Shown in pieces: positions 1-8,726 of a stretch of 64,000 bases of DNA. Under the pieces are notes generated by a model that ran no database searches, was not told the DNA's origin, and was given only the letters and a program-made list of their open reading frames with translations. How positions within the stretch are numbered: position 1 is the stretch's first letter; the number at the start of each line of letters is the position of its first letter. The translations under genes were made by a program, and so were the position numbers. Source of the stretch: an uncultured Porphyromonadaceae bacterium (GTDB lineage Bacteria > Bacteroidota > Bacteroidia > Bacteroidales > Muribaculaceae); the NCBI GenBank assembly GCA_900541865.1, contig UQLO01000008.1:1-64000 (forward strand). Reading direction: 5' to 3'.

Positions 1-370
1 AAACTTAACTTTTCAACCCCAGTCGCTGAATTCTTCAAATTTATTGGTTAATTTTGCACTTGCAGGTAGAATCTGCCATCAGCCGCCCTTCAGCCGCCTT
101 TCAAAAAAGTGCAGTCGCCCACCTACACTACGGGCAAAAATCAACGGTGCGACGCCCCGGAGGTGTAAAATTGTCCGAAAAATGTGAAAGAACGTTTCGC
201 CGCCTCACTTTTCGCTCCAACTATGGCGGTGAGGTGCGGAAATTTTTGTAACTTCGCGGCGTGAAAAAGCCATGTCGCTCAATGATTCCTATAATAAGGA
301 AACGAACTGCATAGCCAAAATAAGAAAAAGAAAACAATCAAATTCGTATAAACCCACGATTACAAACGTT
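1..370. other. Intergenic region upstream of PFOR
   Basis: No convincing gene is visible here. Two matches to the Bacteroidetes -7 element occur: TAATTTTG at 49-56 and TAACTTCG at 249-256. A 65-codon open frame at 54-251 has low-complexity, unrecognisable product and is not called. The stretch 257-370 would be the 5' leader of the oxidoreductase mRNA; it becomes A-rich just before the ATG at 371 and shows no strong hairpin. Confidence 0.5.
249..256 (+). promoter_or_regulatory. Candidate -7 promoter element for PFOR
   Basis: TAACTTCG differs at one position from the TAnnTTTG -7 consensus seen repeatedly in this window. No clear TTTG -33 box lies about 20 bp upstream, so the call rests on the -7 element and its place 115 bp before the gene. 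Confidence 0.45.
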
Positions 371-3300
371 ATGAGCAAAGAAAAGAAATTCTTGACATGC
401 GACGGTAATCAGGCAGCCGCCCACGTGAGCTACATGTTCAGCGAAGTGGCAGCCATCTACCCCATCACTCCGTCGTCGACGATGGCGGAATATGTCGATG
501 AATGGTCGGCCGCCGGACGCAAGAACATCTTCGGTGAGACTGTACTGGTACAGGAAATGCAGTCCGAAGGCGGCGCCGCCGGTGCCGTGCACGGTTCTCT
601 CCAGGCCGGTGCCCTCACCACCACTTACACCGCTTCGCAGGGTCTGCTGCTGATGATTCCGAATATGTACAAGATTGCAGGCGAGCTTCTGCCTACTGTC
701 TTCCATGTATCGGCACGAACCATCGCTTCCCACGCCCTCTCTATCTTCGGCGACCACCAGGACGTTATGTCGGTCCGCCAGACCGGTTTCGCCATGCTGG
801 CCGAAGGTTCCGTCCAGGAGGTTATGGACCTGGCCGGCGTTGCTCACCTCGCTACCCTGACTGCCAGTGTGCCTTTCGTGAATTTCTTCGACGGTTTCCG
901 CACCTCCCACGAAATTCAGAAAATCGAGGCTCTCGAGATTGAAGACCTCGAGCCCCTGCTCGACCGCAAGGCTCTGGCCGACTTCCGCGCACGCGCTCTG
1001 ACTCCCCAGAAACCCGTGGCTCGCGGCATGGCCGAAAACGGCGACGTTTTCTTCCAGCACCGCGAAGCTTGCAACAAGCACTATGAGGCCGTTCCCGAAA
1101 TCGTCGAGGACTATATGGCCAAAATCAGCGCCATCACCGGCCGCGAATACCACCTCTTCAACTACTATGGCGCTGAAGATGCCGACCGCGTCATCATCGC
1201 CATGGGTTCCGTCACCCAGGCCATCCAGGAGGCCATCGACAGCCTGCTCGCCAAGGGCGAAAAGGTCGGTCTGGTGGCTGTGCACCTATTCCGCCCCTTC
1301 TCCACCAAGCACCTGCTGGCCGCTGTGCCCGCCACCGCCAAGCGCATCGCTGTGCTCGACCGCACCAAGGAGCCCGGCGCAAACGGCGAGCCCCTCTATC
1401 TGGACGTGAAGGAGGCCTTCTATGGCCGCGAGAACGCCCCCGTCATCGTGGGCGGCCGCTATGGTCTTGCTTCGAAGGACACCACTCCCTCGCAGATTAT
1501 CTCGGTGTTCGAAAACCTCGCTCTGCCGATGCCCAAGGACAAATTCACCCTCGGCATCGTCGACGACGTTACCTTCACCTCCCTGCCCATGCTCCCCGAA
1601 GTTGCTCTGGGCGACCCCTCCACCTTCGAGGCTAAGTTCTACGGTCTTGGCGCCGACGGTACTGTGGGTGCAAACAAGAACTCGGTGAAGATTATCGGCG
1701 ACAACACTAACAAGTACTGCCAGGCTTACTTTGCCTACGACTCCAAGAAGAGCGGCGGTTTCACCTGCTCGCACCTCCGCTTCGGCGACAAGCCCATCCG
1801 CTCCACTTATCTGGTGAACACCCCCAACTTCGTGGCCAATCACGTGCAGGCATATCTTAATATGTACGATACCACCCGCGGTCTGCGCGACGGCGGCATC
1901 TACCTGCTCAATACCATCTGGGAAGGCGAGGAGCTGGCCAAAAACCTCCCCAACCACGTCAAGAAGTACTTCGCCGAGCACAATATCACCGTTTACTACA
2001 TCAACGCCACCCGCATCGCTCAGGAAATCGGTCTGGGCAACCGAACCAACACCATTCTCCAGAGCGCTTTCTTCCGCATCACCGGCGTTATCCCCGTTGA
2101 CCTCGCTATCGAGCAGATGAAGAAATTCATCGTCAAGAGCTACGGCAAGAAGGGTCAGGATGTGGTCGACAAGAACTATGCTGCCGTTGACCGCGGCGGC
2201 GAATACCATCAGCTCGCCGTTGATCCCGCCTGGGCTCAGCTCCCCGAAGTTGCTCCCGCCGAGAACAACGACCCCGAGTTCATCAACAAGATCGTTCGCC
2301 CCATCAATGCTCAGAACGGCGACCTCCTCAAGGTTTCCGACTTCGAGGCCAACCCCGACGGCACCTGGCAGCAGGGAACCGCCCGCTACGAGAAGCGCGG
2401 CGTGGCTGCCTTCGTTCCCGAATGGCTCGAAGAAAACTGTATCCAGTGCAACAAATGCGCCTTCGTCTGCCCCCACGCTTCCATCCGTCCCTTCCTGCTG
2501 GACGAGAAGGAAACGGCAGCCGCTCCCTTTGGCGAAGCCGGCACTATCCCCGCCATGGGTCCGGCCTTCAAGGGTCTGCGCTTCATCCAGGCTGTCGACG
2601 TGCTCGACTGCCTCGGCTGCGGCAACTGCGTTGAGGTTTGCCCCGGCAAGAAGGGCGTGAAGGCTCTCGAAATGAAGCCTCTCCAGTCTCAGCTCGAGGT
2701 GCAGAAGGATTGGGACTACTGCGTGGACAAGGTTGCTTCCAAGCAGAACCTCGTCGACGTGAAGCTCAACCCCAAGAACAGCCAGTTCGCCACTCCTCTG
2801 TTCGAGTTCTCCGGCGCTTGCTCCGGCTGCGGCGAAACTCCCTACGTCAAGCTCATCTCCCAGCTCTTCGGCGACCACGAAATGGTGGCCAACGCTACCG
2901 GCTGCTCCTCCATCTACTCCGGCTCGGTACCCTCGACGCCCTACACCGTCAACGCCGCCGGCCACGGTCCCGCATGGGCCAACTCTCTCTTCGAGGACTT
3001 CGCCGAGTTCGGCCTGGGCATGAAGATTGCCACCGAGAAGATTCGCGCACGCCTCACCCAGCTCATGAAGGACGCCATCGAGTGCCCCAAGTGCTGCCAG
3101 GACATCAAAGACCTCGCCGCAAAGTGGCTCGAGGCTCCCGAAAACCCCGCAAGCACCCGCGAGGTATACGAGAAGCTCATTCCCGCTTGCGAGGCCTGCG
3201 GCTGCGACACCTGCAAGGCTATCGTTGAGCTCAAGGGCTTCATCGTGGCCCGCAGCCAGTGGATTATTGCCGGCGACGGTGCCGCTTACGACATCGGCTT

Positions 3301-3955
3301 CGGCGGTCTTGACCACGTGCTCGCTTCCGGCAAGAACGTCAACGTGCTCGTTCTCGACACTGAGGTCTACTCCAACACCGGCGGACAGTCGTCGAAGGCT
3401 ACTCCTATCGGCGCTATCGCCAAATTCGCTTCGTCCGGCAAGCGCATCCGCAAGAAAGACCTCGGCCTCATCGCCACTACCTACGGCTACGTATACGTTG
3501 CCCAGGTTGCTATGGGCGCCGACCAGGCCCAGACCCTCAAGGCTATCCGCGAGGCTGAGGCTTACGACGGTCCTTCGCTGATCATCGCCTACAGCCCCTG
3601 TATCTCCCACGGCCTCAAGGCCGGTATGGGCCATGCCCAGGCTGAGGAAGCGGCTGCTGTGGCTTGCGGCTACTGGCACCTGTGGCGCTACAACCCCGAT
3701 GCCGAGCTCCAGGGCAAGAATCCTTTCACCCTCGACAGCAAGCAGCCCGACTGGGACAAGTTCCAGAACTTCCTCCTGGGCGAGGTTCGCTACGCCGCCG
3801 TGCAGAAGCAGTATCCCGCCGAGGCTGCCGAACTCTTCAACGCCGCCAAGGAAAACGCCCAGTGGCGCTACAACAACTACGTCCGCCTCTCCAAGCAGCA
3901 GTGGGGCGTAGATCCCGAAGTCTCCGCCGTAGAAAAGTCTAACGAACAGGCTTAA
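371..3955 (+). CDS. nifJ: Pyruvate:ferredoxin (flavodoxin) oxidoreductase
   Basis: Single-chain PFOR that decarboxylates pyruvate to acetyl-CoA and CO2 and reduces ferredoxin in the cytoplasm of anaerobes. The 1194-residue product shows the pyruvate-binding domain I (YPITPSS near residue 30), the domain III/gamma region, two 4Fe-4S motifs (CIQCNKCAFVCP near 690, CLGCGNCVEVCP near 746) and the C-terminal thiamine diphosphate domain (CSGCGETPY near 817, GDGAAYDIGFGGLDHV near 967). Cysteines near 817, 820, 845 and 1077 match the proximal cluster ligands of the family. The start at 371 (MSKEKKFLTCDGN) is chosen over an in-frame ATG at 272, because the extra 33 residues are lysine/asparagine-rich and not family-like. 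An unusual cysteine-rich insert lies at about residues 905-949. A hairpin terminator follows, so it is probably monocistronic. Confidence 0.97.
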   Translation: MSKEKKFLTCDGNQAAAHVSYMFSEVAAIYPITPSSTMAEYVDEWSAAGRKNIFGETVLVQEMQSEGGAAGAVHGSLQAGALTTTYTASQGLLLMIPNMYKIAGELLPTVFHVSARTIASHALSIFGDHQDVMSVRQTGFAMLAEGSVQEVMDLAGVAHLATLTASVPFVNFFDGFRTSHEIQKIEALEIEDLEPLLDRKALADFRARALTPQKPVARGMAENGDVFFQHREACNKHYEAVPEIVEDYMAKISAITGREYHLFNYYGAEDADRVIIAMGSVTQAIQEAIDSLLAKGEKVGLVAVHLFRPFSTKHLLAAVPATAKRIAVLDRTKEPGANGEPLYLDVKEAFYGRENAPVIVGGRYGLASKDTTPSQIISVFENLALPMPKDKFTLGIVDDVTFTSLPMLPEVALGDPSTFEAKFYGLGADGTVGANKNSVKIIGDNTNKYCQAYFAYDSKKSGGFTCSHLRFGDKPIRSTYLVNTPNFVANHVQAYLNMYDTTRGLRDGGIYLLNTIWEGEELAKNLPNHVKKYFAEHNITVYYINATRIAQEIGLGNRTNTILQSAFFRITGVIPVDLAIEQMKKFIVKSYGKKGQDVVDKNYAAVDRGGEYHQLAVDPAWAQLPEVAPAENNDPEFINKIVRPINAQNGDLLKVSDFEANPDGTWQQGTARYEKRGVAAFVPEWLEENCIQCNKCAFVCPHASIRPFLLDEKETAAAPFGEAGTIPAMGPAFKGLRFIQAVDVLDCLGCGNCVEVCPGKKGVKALEMKPLQSQLEVQKDWDYCVDKVASKQNLVDVKLNPKNSQFATPLFEFSGACSGCGETPYVKLISQLFGDHEMVANATGCSSIYSGSVPSTPYTVNAAGHGPAWANSLFEDFAEFGLGMKIATEKIRARLTQLMKDAIECPKCCQDIKDLAAKWLEAPENPASTREVYEKLIPACEACGCDTCKAIVELKGFIVARSQWIIAGDGAAYDIGFGGLDHVLASGKNVNVLVLDTEVYSNTGGQSSKATPIGAIAKFASSGKRIRKKDLGLIATTYGYVYVAQVAMGADQAQTLKAIREAEAYDGPSLIIAYSPCISHGLKAGMGHAQAEEAAAVACGYWHLWRYNPDAELQGKNPFTLDSKQPDWDKFQNFLLGEVRYAAVQKQYPAEAAELFNAAKENAQWRYNNYVRLSKQQWGVDPEVSAVEKSNEQA

Positions 3956-3977
3956 TACGGGTCCGATACACCTCATC

Positions 3978-4012
3978 AGAGGCCGCGCCGCACGTCGGTG
4001 CGGCCTCTTTCT
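3978..4012 (+). terminator. Rho-independent terminator after PFOR
   Basis: AGAGGCCG (3978-3985) pairs with CGGCCTCT (4001-4008). An alternative inner stem pairs GCCGCAC (3987-3993) with GTGCGGC (3998-4004). A T-rich tail follows. Confidence 0.75.
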
Positions 4013-4047
4013 CTTCAGTAAGCTCCAAAACAAATCTCCTTCCGGCA

Positions 4048-4692
4048 ATGTTTATGAAAAGCAATATCTTTCTAACCCTTTTCGCACTGTTAACAGCTTT
4101 TGCCATGCAGTCTCAAAACATATCTCTTCCCACCCCGCAGACCACCGGAGGTCTCCCCGTGAATCAGGCGCTCGCCGAACGCCGCTCAACCCGCGAATTT
4201 TCCTCGCGTCCCCTGCCGATGCAGACGGTAGCCGACATGCTGTGGGCGACCTGCGGCATCAACCGCCCCGCCGACGCTCACCGAACAAACCCTACGGCCA
4301 TGAACTGGCAGGAGGTCGACGCCTATCTCTTCACAACCGACGGCGTCTATCGCTACGATTTCACCACCAACGAGCTGGTGCCCGTCGTTTCCGGCAATAA
4401 GCTCTCCCTGCTGGCCGGTACTGCCCAATTCAGCCAGGACTATGTGCTGGAGGCGCCCGCCGCCGTCCTGCTCACCGTCGACACCGCCAAGGTTATGCCC
4501 GGCGAGCAAGGTCTCTATATGGCCCTGGTCGACGCCGGAATAGCCAACGAGAATCTTAACCTGTTCTGCGCCGGAAACGGGCTGGTTACGGTGCCCCGAG
4601 CTACTATGGACGTGGCCGGCCTGCGCGCCGCCCTCAATCTGCCGGAAACCGTAATCCCGGTAATCAACAATCCCGTAGGCTTCCCTAAATAA
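4048..4692 (+). CDS. Exported nitroreductase-family (SagB/ThcOx-like) protein
   Basis: A 214-residue protein with an N-terminal signal peptide (hydrophobic stretch about residues 4-20, then MQSQN), so it is expected in the periplasm. The mature part has the nitroreductase fold signature: RRSTREFSSRPL near residue 40 (phosphate-contacting arginines of the FMN site), a DMLWATCGINR segment, and an ALVDAGIANENLNLF helix with a GNGL turn. This is the pattern of SagB-type nitroreductase-like oxidoreductases. Substrate unknown. ATG codons at 4048 and 4054 are both possible starts. It stands alone between two terminators. Family assignment is firm; function is inferred only as FMN-dependent redox. 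Confidence 0.85.
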   Translation: MFMKSNIFLTLFALLTAFAMQSQNISLPTPQTTGGLPVNQALAERRSTREFSSRPLPMQTVADMLWATCGINRPADAHRTNPTAMNWQEVDAYLFTTDGVYRYDFTTNELVPVVSGNKLSLLAGTAQFSQDYVLEAPAAVLLTVDTAKVMPGEQGLYMALVDAGIANENLNLFCAGNGLVTVPRATMDVAGLRAALNLPETVIPVINNPVGFPK

Positions 4693-4712
4693 TTATAAGC
4701 ACCATACATAGC

Positions 4713-4750
4713 GGGTAATCCGTACATCGCCGTCCGGATTACCCCTTTTT
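4713..4750 (+). terminator. Rho-independent terminator after nitroreductase gene
   Basis: GGGTAATCCG (4713-4722) pairs perfectly with CGGATTACCC (4735-4744), followed by CTTTTT. The T-run directly abuts the left end of the foldback element. Confidence 0.85.
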
Positions 4751-5193
4751 AGACCCCATCCCATAAAATATCTTAAGCGTGAGGGTCGCAGCCTTGGAGC
4801 GATTTTTGTCCTGAGCCGAAGGAGCGATGCCGTAGCATCGTGACTGAGGCGAAGGGCAAAAAGCGCCCTAGGATGCGAAGGCGATGGTAATTTCTTCCCT
4901 ATAGTTGGCTGCAATTAAGCATGATGCACATTTTGTTGGGCCTGTTCCTCGTAGACAGCGCTGATGATTATCCAATCGCAGAAACACACCCGGCCAAGGC
5001 TATGGCAAATTTACGCATTTCCATAGAATCTTGATTTTTAAGCACTTTTTTAGTTACCATCGCCTCGGTTCTCGCTGGTGAATTTTGCATGCTTCATCAG
5101 TCACGATGCTACGGCATCGCTCCTTCTTCAGCATGCAAAATTCCCTCAGCGATAACCGCCCTCACGCTTAAGATATTTTATGGGATGGGGTCT
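4751..5193. repeat. 443-bp noncoding foldback element with nested inverted repeats
   Basis: The ends are a perfect 35-bp inverted repeat (4751-4785 and 5159-5193, core CTTAAGATATTTTATGGGAT on the right arm). Inside are a perfect 29-bp pair (4819-4847 with 5097-5125) and a perfect 12-bp pair (4879-4890 with 5054-5065), all in nested order, so either strand could fold into one long interrupted hairpin around a centre of about 160 bases. The 29-bp arm also holds a small palindrome (CGATGC...GCATCG). No transposase or plausible small protein is inside and no clear target duplication is visible. It resembles a MITE-like or REP-like non-autonomous element; identity not established. Confidence 0.7.
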
Positions 5194-5202
5194 TACGTCC
5201 AA

Positions 5203-5235
5203 TTGGCTCTATTAAGGGATTTTTTTGTAACTTTG
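5203..5235 (+). promoter_or_regulatory. Promoter of the acyl-CoA ligase operon
   Basis: TTG at 5203-5205, a 22-bp spacer and TAACTTTG at 5228-5235 match the Bacteroidetes promoter; the ATG follows 40 bp later. It lies just outside the right end of the foldback element. Confidence 0.7.
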
Positions 5236-5274
5236 CATCCGTGGGCGTTTTTTCCGCCGCGCCTCTTTTAAATC

Positions 5275-6930
5275 ATGGAACTTCAAAGCACTCTCAACGC
5301 ATATCTTGCCCAGGCTGTGCGCAGCAACTGGGATCGGCCGTGCCTCACCAACCTCGGTGGCACAACCTACCGCTACAGCGACGTAGGCCGCAAAATCGCC
5401 AAACTCCACATTGCCTTCAAGGAAGTCGGACTCAAGCAGGGCGACAAAATTGCCTTCTGCGGCCGAAACAGCGCCGAGTTGTGCATCGCCATGCTGGCAA
5501 GCATCACCTACGGCACCGTCACCGTGCCCATCCTGCATGAGTTCAAGTCGGATACCATCCACCACCTCATATGCCACAGCGACTCCAAGATTCTCTTCAC
5601 CGACGCCTCCACATGGGCCGAGCTGGAGCCGGAATCCATGCCCCAGATTGAGGGGGCCGTGCTCATCACCGACTACTCCCTGCTCTACTCTCGCTCCAAG
5701 CGGCTCACCCACGCCCGACAAAATCTCAACCGCCTCTTCGGCGACGAATACCCGGAGCGTTTCTCAAAAGACAACATAGAGTATGTTCAGCCCCCGCAGG
5801 ACAATATAGCCATCATTAACTATACTTCCGGCTCTACCGGCTTCTCCAAAGGCGTTATGCTGAGCTACCGCGCACTGTGGAGCAATCTGGAGTACTGCAT
5901 CACCGGTCTCGATTTCCTCAAACCCGGCGACAATATGCTCTCCATGCTTCCTCTGGCCCATATGTTCGGCCTGATGGTGGAGCTCATCCACACTTTCGCA
6001 AAGGGCTGCCACATCTACCTGCTCAACCGGACTCCTTCGCCGGCGGTGCTGATGTCGGCCTTCGCGGAGGTCAAGCCCAAGCTGGTGGTGGCCGTGCCTC
6101 TGATCATCGAGAAGATGGTCAAATCGAAGGTTTTCCCGGTGCTCCGTCGCCCTGCCATGCGCCTGCTGCTCCATCTGCCTGTGGTCGACACCAAGCTGCT
6201 CGACAAGGTCAAGGGGCGCCTCGAAGCTGCTTTCGGTGGTAATATGCGCCAGCTCATCATCGGCGGGGCCGGCCTCAACGAGGACGTCGAGGACTTCCTC
6301 CGTCGCATCAAGTTCCCCTATACTGTGGGCTACGGTATGACCGAGTGTGGCCCGCTGATTTGCTATGCCCCCTGGGACGTTAACCGAAAGGCTTCCTGCG
6401 GACGGGCTGTCGACCGTATGGAGCTGCGCGTCGACTCCCCCGACCCTGCCGTCACTCCCGGTATACTCTGGGTGCGGGGCGACAACGTGATGGACGGTTA
6501 CTACAAAAATCCGGAAGCCACCCAGGCCGTCTTCAAGGACGGCTGGATGAATACCGGCGACATCTGCCAGCTCGACGCCGACGGCTTCCTTTATATCCGC
6601 GGTCGCGACAAGAACATGATTCTCGGCCCCTCCGGCCAGAATATCTATCCCGAAGAGATTGAGCAGAAGCTGAACAACTTGCCCTACGTTGCTGAGAGTG
6701 TGGTGGTTGAGCGCGATGGCAAACTCGTTGCCCTGGTGCACCCCGACTATGAGTCGACCCACGCCCAGAAAATCAGCGATGCCGAAATAAAGAACATCAT
6801 GACTCAGAACATCGCCCAACTCAACAAAGAGATTCCGGCCTATTCCCAGGTTTCGGGCTTCGAGATTCGGGCCGAGGAGTTCGAAAAGACACCCAAGAAG
6901 TCTATCAAGCGCTATCTCTACACTAAATGA
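5275..6930 (+). CDS. AMP-forming acyl-CoA ligase (long-chain fatty acid type)
   Basis: ANL-superfamily adenylating enzyme, 551 residues, expected to activate a carboxylic acid with ATP and load it on CoA (or ACP). Seen: the P-loop motif INYTSGSTGFSKGVM at about residues 180-195, the GYGMTECGPLICYAP A5 motif near 350, TGDICQLDADGFLYIRGR (A7/A8) near 425, and the C-terminal lysine motif KTPKKSIKRYLYTK at the very end. The overall pattern is that of long-chain fatty acid-CoA ligases of Bacteroidales. Its TGA overlaps the bioB start by 4 bp (ATGA), so the two are translationally coupled; a link between acyl activation and biotin supply to fatty acid synthesis is inference. Exact substrate unknown. 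Confidence 0.88.
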   Translation: MELQSTLNAYLAQAVRSNWDRPCLTNLGGTTYRYSDVGRKIAKLHIAFKEVGLKQGDKIAFCGRNSAELCIAMLASITYGTVTVPILHEFKSDTIHHLICHSDSKILFTDASTWAELEPESMPQIEGAVLITDYSLLYSRSKRLTHARQNLNRLFGDEYPERFSKDNIEYVQPPQDNIAIINYTSGSTGFSKGVMLSYRALWSNLEYCITGLDFLKPGDNMLSMLPLAHMFGLMVELIHTFAKGCHIYLLNRTPSPAVLMSAFAEVKPKLVVAVPLIIEKMVKSKVFPVLRRPAMRLLLHLPVVDTKLLDKVKGRLEAAFGGNMRQLIIGGAGLNEDVEDFLRRIKFPYTVGYGMTECGPLICYAPWDVNRKASCGRAVDRMELRVDSPDPAVTPGILWVRGDNVMDGYYKNPEATQAVFKDGWMNTGDICQLDADGFLYIRGRDKNMILGPSGQNIYPEEIEQKLNNLPYVAESVVVERDGKLVALVHPDYESTHAQKISDAEIKNIMTQNIAQLNKEIPAYSQVSGFEIRAEEFEKTPKKSIKRYLYTK

Positions 6931-7955
6931 CCAGGTCGGACGACTCTATGGCTGCAACTGAAGATATCAAGCTGGTCCGGGAAGCTTTGGAGCGTGTACT
7001 CGACGGCAAGAGGCTTTCCGACGAGGAGCTCTTCGCCCTGGCCGATGTCGAATCGGCCGAGGGGCGCCGTGCCCTGCGCGATGGCGCCGCTGAGATTACG
7101 CGCCGCTTCGCCTCGGGCAATTTCGACATGTGCTCTATTGTCAACGCCCGCTCCGGTCTGTGCTCGGAGGACTGCAAATGGTGCGCACAGTCGTGCAAAT
7201 ACTCTACCGGCTGCGAAATCTACGCCCTCGTCGACCCCGACGAAGCTCACTCCGTAGCCGCTTACAACGCCGCCAATGGCGTAGGCCGTTTTTCGATGGT
7301 TGCCAGCGGTAGAGCTGTCAAAGGTCGTCCTTTGGAAGTGATGGCCGACCTGCTGGCCGATATACGCTCGCGCCACGGCATCAGCACTTGCGCCTCGCTC
7401 GGCCTGATAGGTCCGAAAGAGATGGACGCTCTGCGCAAGGCTGGCGTGCGCCGTTATCACTGCAATATGGAGACGGCACCTTCGTTTTTCCCGTCGCTCT
7501 GCACCTCCCACACCCAGCACGACAAGCTCACCACCGTGCGGGCCGCTCAGGAGGCCGGCCTTGAGGTCTGTTCAGGGGGCATTATCGGCATGGGCGAATC
7601 GCGCCGACAGCGTATGGAACTGGCTGTCTTTCTTCGCGAGGTAAATCCGGTGTCCATTCCGATAAACATTCTTTCGCCCATCCCCGGCACACCTCTCGAA
7701 TCCACGCCTCTGATAAGCGAGGACGAAATCATCGATGCGGTGGCTTTCTTCCGCTTCGCTCATCCGTCGCTTCAGCTCCGACTGGCGGGCGGACGCGCGA
7801 GGGTGTCGCGCAAGGGGCTGCTGGAAATGCTGCGTGTGGGCATCAACGGCGCCATCGTTGGCGATCTTCTCACCACGCTGGGATCCACAATAGCGCAGGA
7901 CAAGGAAATGGCCGCACAAGCCGGCTATTCCTGCAATTGCGTTGGTAATAACTGA
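6927..7955 (+). CDS. bioB: Biotin synthase
   Basis: Radical SAM enzyme that inserts sulfur into dethiobiotin to make biotin. The 342-residue product has the CxxxCxxC cluster motif at Cys79, Cys83 and Cys86 (CSEDCKWC), the YHCNMETAPSFF segment, CSGGIIGMGE, and the C-terminal LRLAGGR motif with the arginine that ligates the 2Fe-2S cluster. The annotated start overlaps the upstream stop; a second Met at residue 8 is possible. No other bio genes are in the window, so the rest of the pathway must lie elsewhere. The neighbour downstream starts 3 bp after the stop, so it is internal to an operon. Confidence 0.95.
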   Translation: MTRSDDSMAATEDIKLVREALERVLDGKRLSDEELFALADVESAEGRRALRDGAAEITRRFASGNFDMCSIVNARSGLCSEDCKWCAQSCKYSTGCEIYALVDPDEAHSVAAYNAANGVGRFSMVASGRAVKGRPLEVMADLLADIRSRHGISTCASLGLIGPKEMDALRKAGVRRYHCNMETAPSFFPSLCTSHTQHDKLTTVRAAQEAGLEVCSGGIIGMGESRRQRMELAVFLREVNPVSIPINILSPIPGTPLESTPLISEDEIIDAVAFFRFAHPSLQLRLAGGRARVSRKGLLEMLRVGINGAIVGDLLTTLGSTIAQDKEMAAQAGYSCNCVGNN

Positions 7956-7958
7956 GTT

Positions 7959-8714
7959 ATGGAGCAACTTTCGAAGGCGGCAATTAAAAAGATTCAAAGC
8001 CTCGACCAAGCCAAGGGCCGACGCAAACTCGGTCTCTTCCTCGCCGAGGGCACCAAATGCGTGCTCACTATGGCGCAGAAGTTTAAGGCGGTCCGTGTTT
8101 TCGCCCGCGCCGAATGGCTCCAGGAGAATGAGGCACCCGCCGGCGCCGACCTTACGGTATGCTCCGGAACGGATCTCCGCGAGATTTCCCATCTCAATAC
8201 CCTCCCGCCCGTGGCGGCCCTTTTTGAGCTTCCGAAGGAGGCAGCGGATTTGCCCGATGCAGCAGGCGAGTTTGTCGTAGCCCTCGACTGCGTGCAGGAC
8301 CCCGGCAACCTCGGAACCATAATCCGCAGCTGCGACTGGATGGGTATCAGGCATATAGTGGCCTCTAACGATACCGTCGACGCCTTCAACCCCAAGACCG
8401 TGCAGGCTTCTATGGGATCGCTGGCAAACGTGACTGTGCACTACACTGCTCTGCCCGAGTATCTTGCCGCCGTCAAGGCGCCCGTCTACGGCACTTTCCT
8501 GGGCGGCGAGGATGCTTTTACGATGGACTTCGGCCGCAATGGTGTGCTCGTGATGGGAAACGAAGGCAATGGCATCCGACCCGAAGTGGAGACTTTTGTC
8601 GGGCGCCGCATCACAATTCCCGCCGCACCCTCCACGGTCGCCGAAAGTCTCAACGTAGCCACCGCCACCGCTATGCTACTCGCAATCAGGCAGAAAAGTA
8701 TCTCAACCATTTAA
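7959..8714 (+). CDS. TrmH/SpoU-family RNA 2'-O-methyltransferase
   Basis: A 251-residue SPOUT methyltransferase expected to methylate a ribose 2'-OH in rRNA or tRNA with SAM. The N-terminal about 90 residues form the SpoU substrate-binding domain (KAAIKKIQSLDQAKGRRK, then AEGTKCVLTM). The catalytic part carries the three SPOUT motifs: NPGNLGTIIRSCDWMG near 113, VLVMGNEGNGI near 193, and IPAAPSTVAESLNVATATAM near 219, which together make the trefoil knot. The target nucleotide cannot be read from sequence. It sits between bioB (3 bp gap) and radA (12 bp gap). Confidence 0.93.
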   Translation: MEQLSKAAIKKIQSLDQAKGRRKLGLFLAEGTKCVLTMAQKFKAVRVFARAEWLQENEAPAGADLTVCSGTDLREISHLNTLPPVAALFELPKEAADLPDAAGEFVVALDCVQDPGNLGTIIRSCDWMGIRHIVASNDTVDAFNPKTVQASMGSLANVTVHYTALPEYLAAVKAPVYGTFLGGEDAFTMDFGRNGVLVMGNEGNGIRPEVETFVGRRITIPAAPSTVAESLNVATATAMLLAIRQKSISTI

Positions 8715-8726
8715 CTGCAACTTATC

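Noticed and set aside
54..251. 65-codon open frame at the left end
   Set aside because: No recognisable domain, weak composition, and it lies across promoter-like elements.
1286..4048. 920-codon minus-strand open frame antisense to the PFOR gene
   Set aside because: Composition (Val/Gly/Ala/His-rich) is that of an antisense shadow of a GC-rich gene; no motifs, and the plus strand encodes a full PFOR.
4693..4914. 73-codon minus-strand frame inside the foldback element
   Set aside because: It runs through the terminator and inverted repeats; a by-product of the repeats.
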